Positions 63,728 through 64,000 of a DNA stretch of 64,000 nt are shown piece after piece (position 1 is the stretch's first letter; every line of letters begins with the position of its first letter). The DNA comes from Azotobacter vinelandii CA (GTDB taxonomy: Bacteria > Pseudomonadota > Gammaproteobacteria > Pseudomonadales > Pseudomonadaceae). The stretch is from contig NC_021149.1 in NCBI RefSeq assembly GCF_000380335.1, positions 1,550,001-1,614,000 of the forward strand, in the 5' to 3' direction. Position numbers and translations under genes: made by a program. Under the pieces are notes generated by a model. It was given only the letters and a program-made list of their open reading frames with translations. It did not search any database and was not told where the DNA came from.

Positions 63728-64000
63728 ATGACTTCGACGATGTGGCGCACCAGTGGCTGGGTCCTGCTGGGTGCCTCGCTGATCCTGGCCCTGTCGCTGG
63801 GCGTGCGCCATGGCTTCGGCCTATTCCTGGCGCCGATGAGCGGCGAGTTCGGCTGGGGGCGGGAGGTGTTCGCCTTCGCCATCGCCCTGCAGAACCTGAT
63901 CTGGGGACTGACGCAGCCCTTCACCGGGGCGCTGGCCGACCGCTACGGCGCGGCGCGGGCGGTGGTCGTCGGCGGGCTGCTCTATGCGCTGGGGCTGGTG
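63728..64000 (+). CDS. Major facilitator superfamily transporter (3' partial)
   Basis: The first 91 codons of a membrane transporter that runs off the window. ATG at 63728 follows AAAGG. SGWVLLGASLILALSLGVRH is the first helix, RHGFGLFLAPMSGEFGWGRE is typical of the oxalate/formate-like MFS group, and GALADRYGAARAVVVGGLLY contains the loop 2-3 signature DRYG. Control by the adjacent MarR protein is likely. The substrate cannot be told from the part seen. Confidence 0.88.
   Translation, partial: MTSTMWRTSGWVLLGASLILALSLGVRHGFGLFLAPMSGEFGWGREVFAFAIALQNLIWGLTQPFTGALADRYGAARAVVVGGLLYALGLV

Overview
The window is high-GC chromosomal DNA from a Pseudomonas-like gammaproteobacterium. This rests on the gene order mtnA-gyrA-serC-pheA-hisC-tyrA/aroA fusion-cmk-rpsA-ihfB, which is the established Pseudomonas order, on the fused TyrA-AroA protein, on the acidic insert in the GyrA C-terminal domain, and on Pseudomonas-type REP palindromes. 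No species is assigned.

Layout. (1) 1-1080: right end of an IS481-family element, followed by a 0.5 kb non-coding block rich in inverted repeats. (2) 1771-14970: housekeeping block with mtnA, gyrA, a tightly packed serC-pheA-hisC-tyrA/aroA-cmk aromatic amino acid operon, rpsA with a strong terminator, ihfB and lapA. (3) 15336-16787: a beta-CASP metallo-beta-lactamase-fold protein. (4) 17026-32518: a surface polysaccharide (probable O-antigen) locus: an RfaH/NusG-like antiterminator, rmlBDAC for dTDP-L-rhamnose, a Wzm/Wzt ABC exporter whose ATPase has an extra C-terminal domain, a 1182-aa protein joining a sulfotransferase-like domain, a 14-residue-repeat coiled coil and two GT2 domains, a HAD-domain protein, and a Gtr-type three-gene cassette. 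An O-acyltransferase gene (32677-33720) faces it. (5) 33978-35342: a secreted protein of unknown function. (6) 35854-36332: a frameshifted REP-associated transposase between REPs. (7) 36460-47062: a complete type II secretion system with a lipoprotein secretin (Hxc-like); gspE is divergent from gspF-G-H-I-J-K-L-M-C-D. (8) 47078-53063: cysC (APS kinase), an FAD/NAD(P)-binding protein, two GT-B glycosyltransferases and a WcaJ-type initiating sugar-phosphate transferase. (9) 53849-58346: a type I secretion operon (ABC, HlyD, TolC-like) with no substrate gene nearby. (10) 58533-64000: hrpA carrying an in-frame insertion of an intergenic repeat, a yefM-yoeB-like pair that looks degenerate, and a marR-MFS pair with one identical palindrome before each gene.

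How the genes may work together. The locus has no wzx, wzy or wzz, so the polymer should be completed in the cytoplasm and exported by Wzm/Wzt. In known systems of this kind, a protein with a coiled-coil ruler caps the chain and the C-terminal domain of Wzt recognises the cap. The sulfotransferase-coiled coil-glycosyltransferase protein has the right architecture and position for that role. The separate cysC gene could supply PAPS. A Gtr-like cassette could then decorate the polymer in the periplasm. This capping scheme is inference and is the main point of interest in the window.
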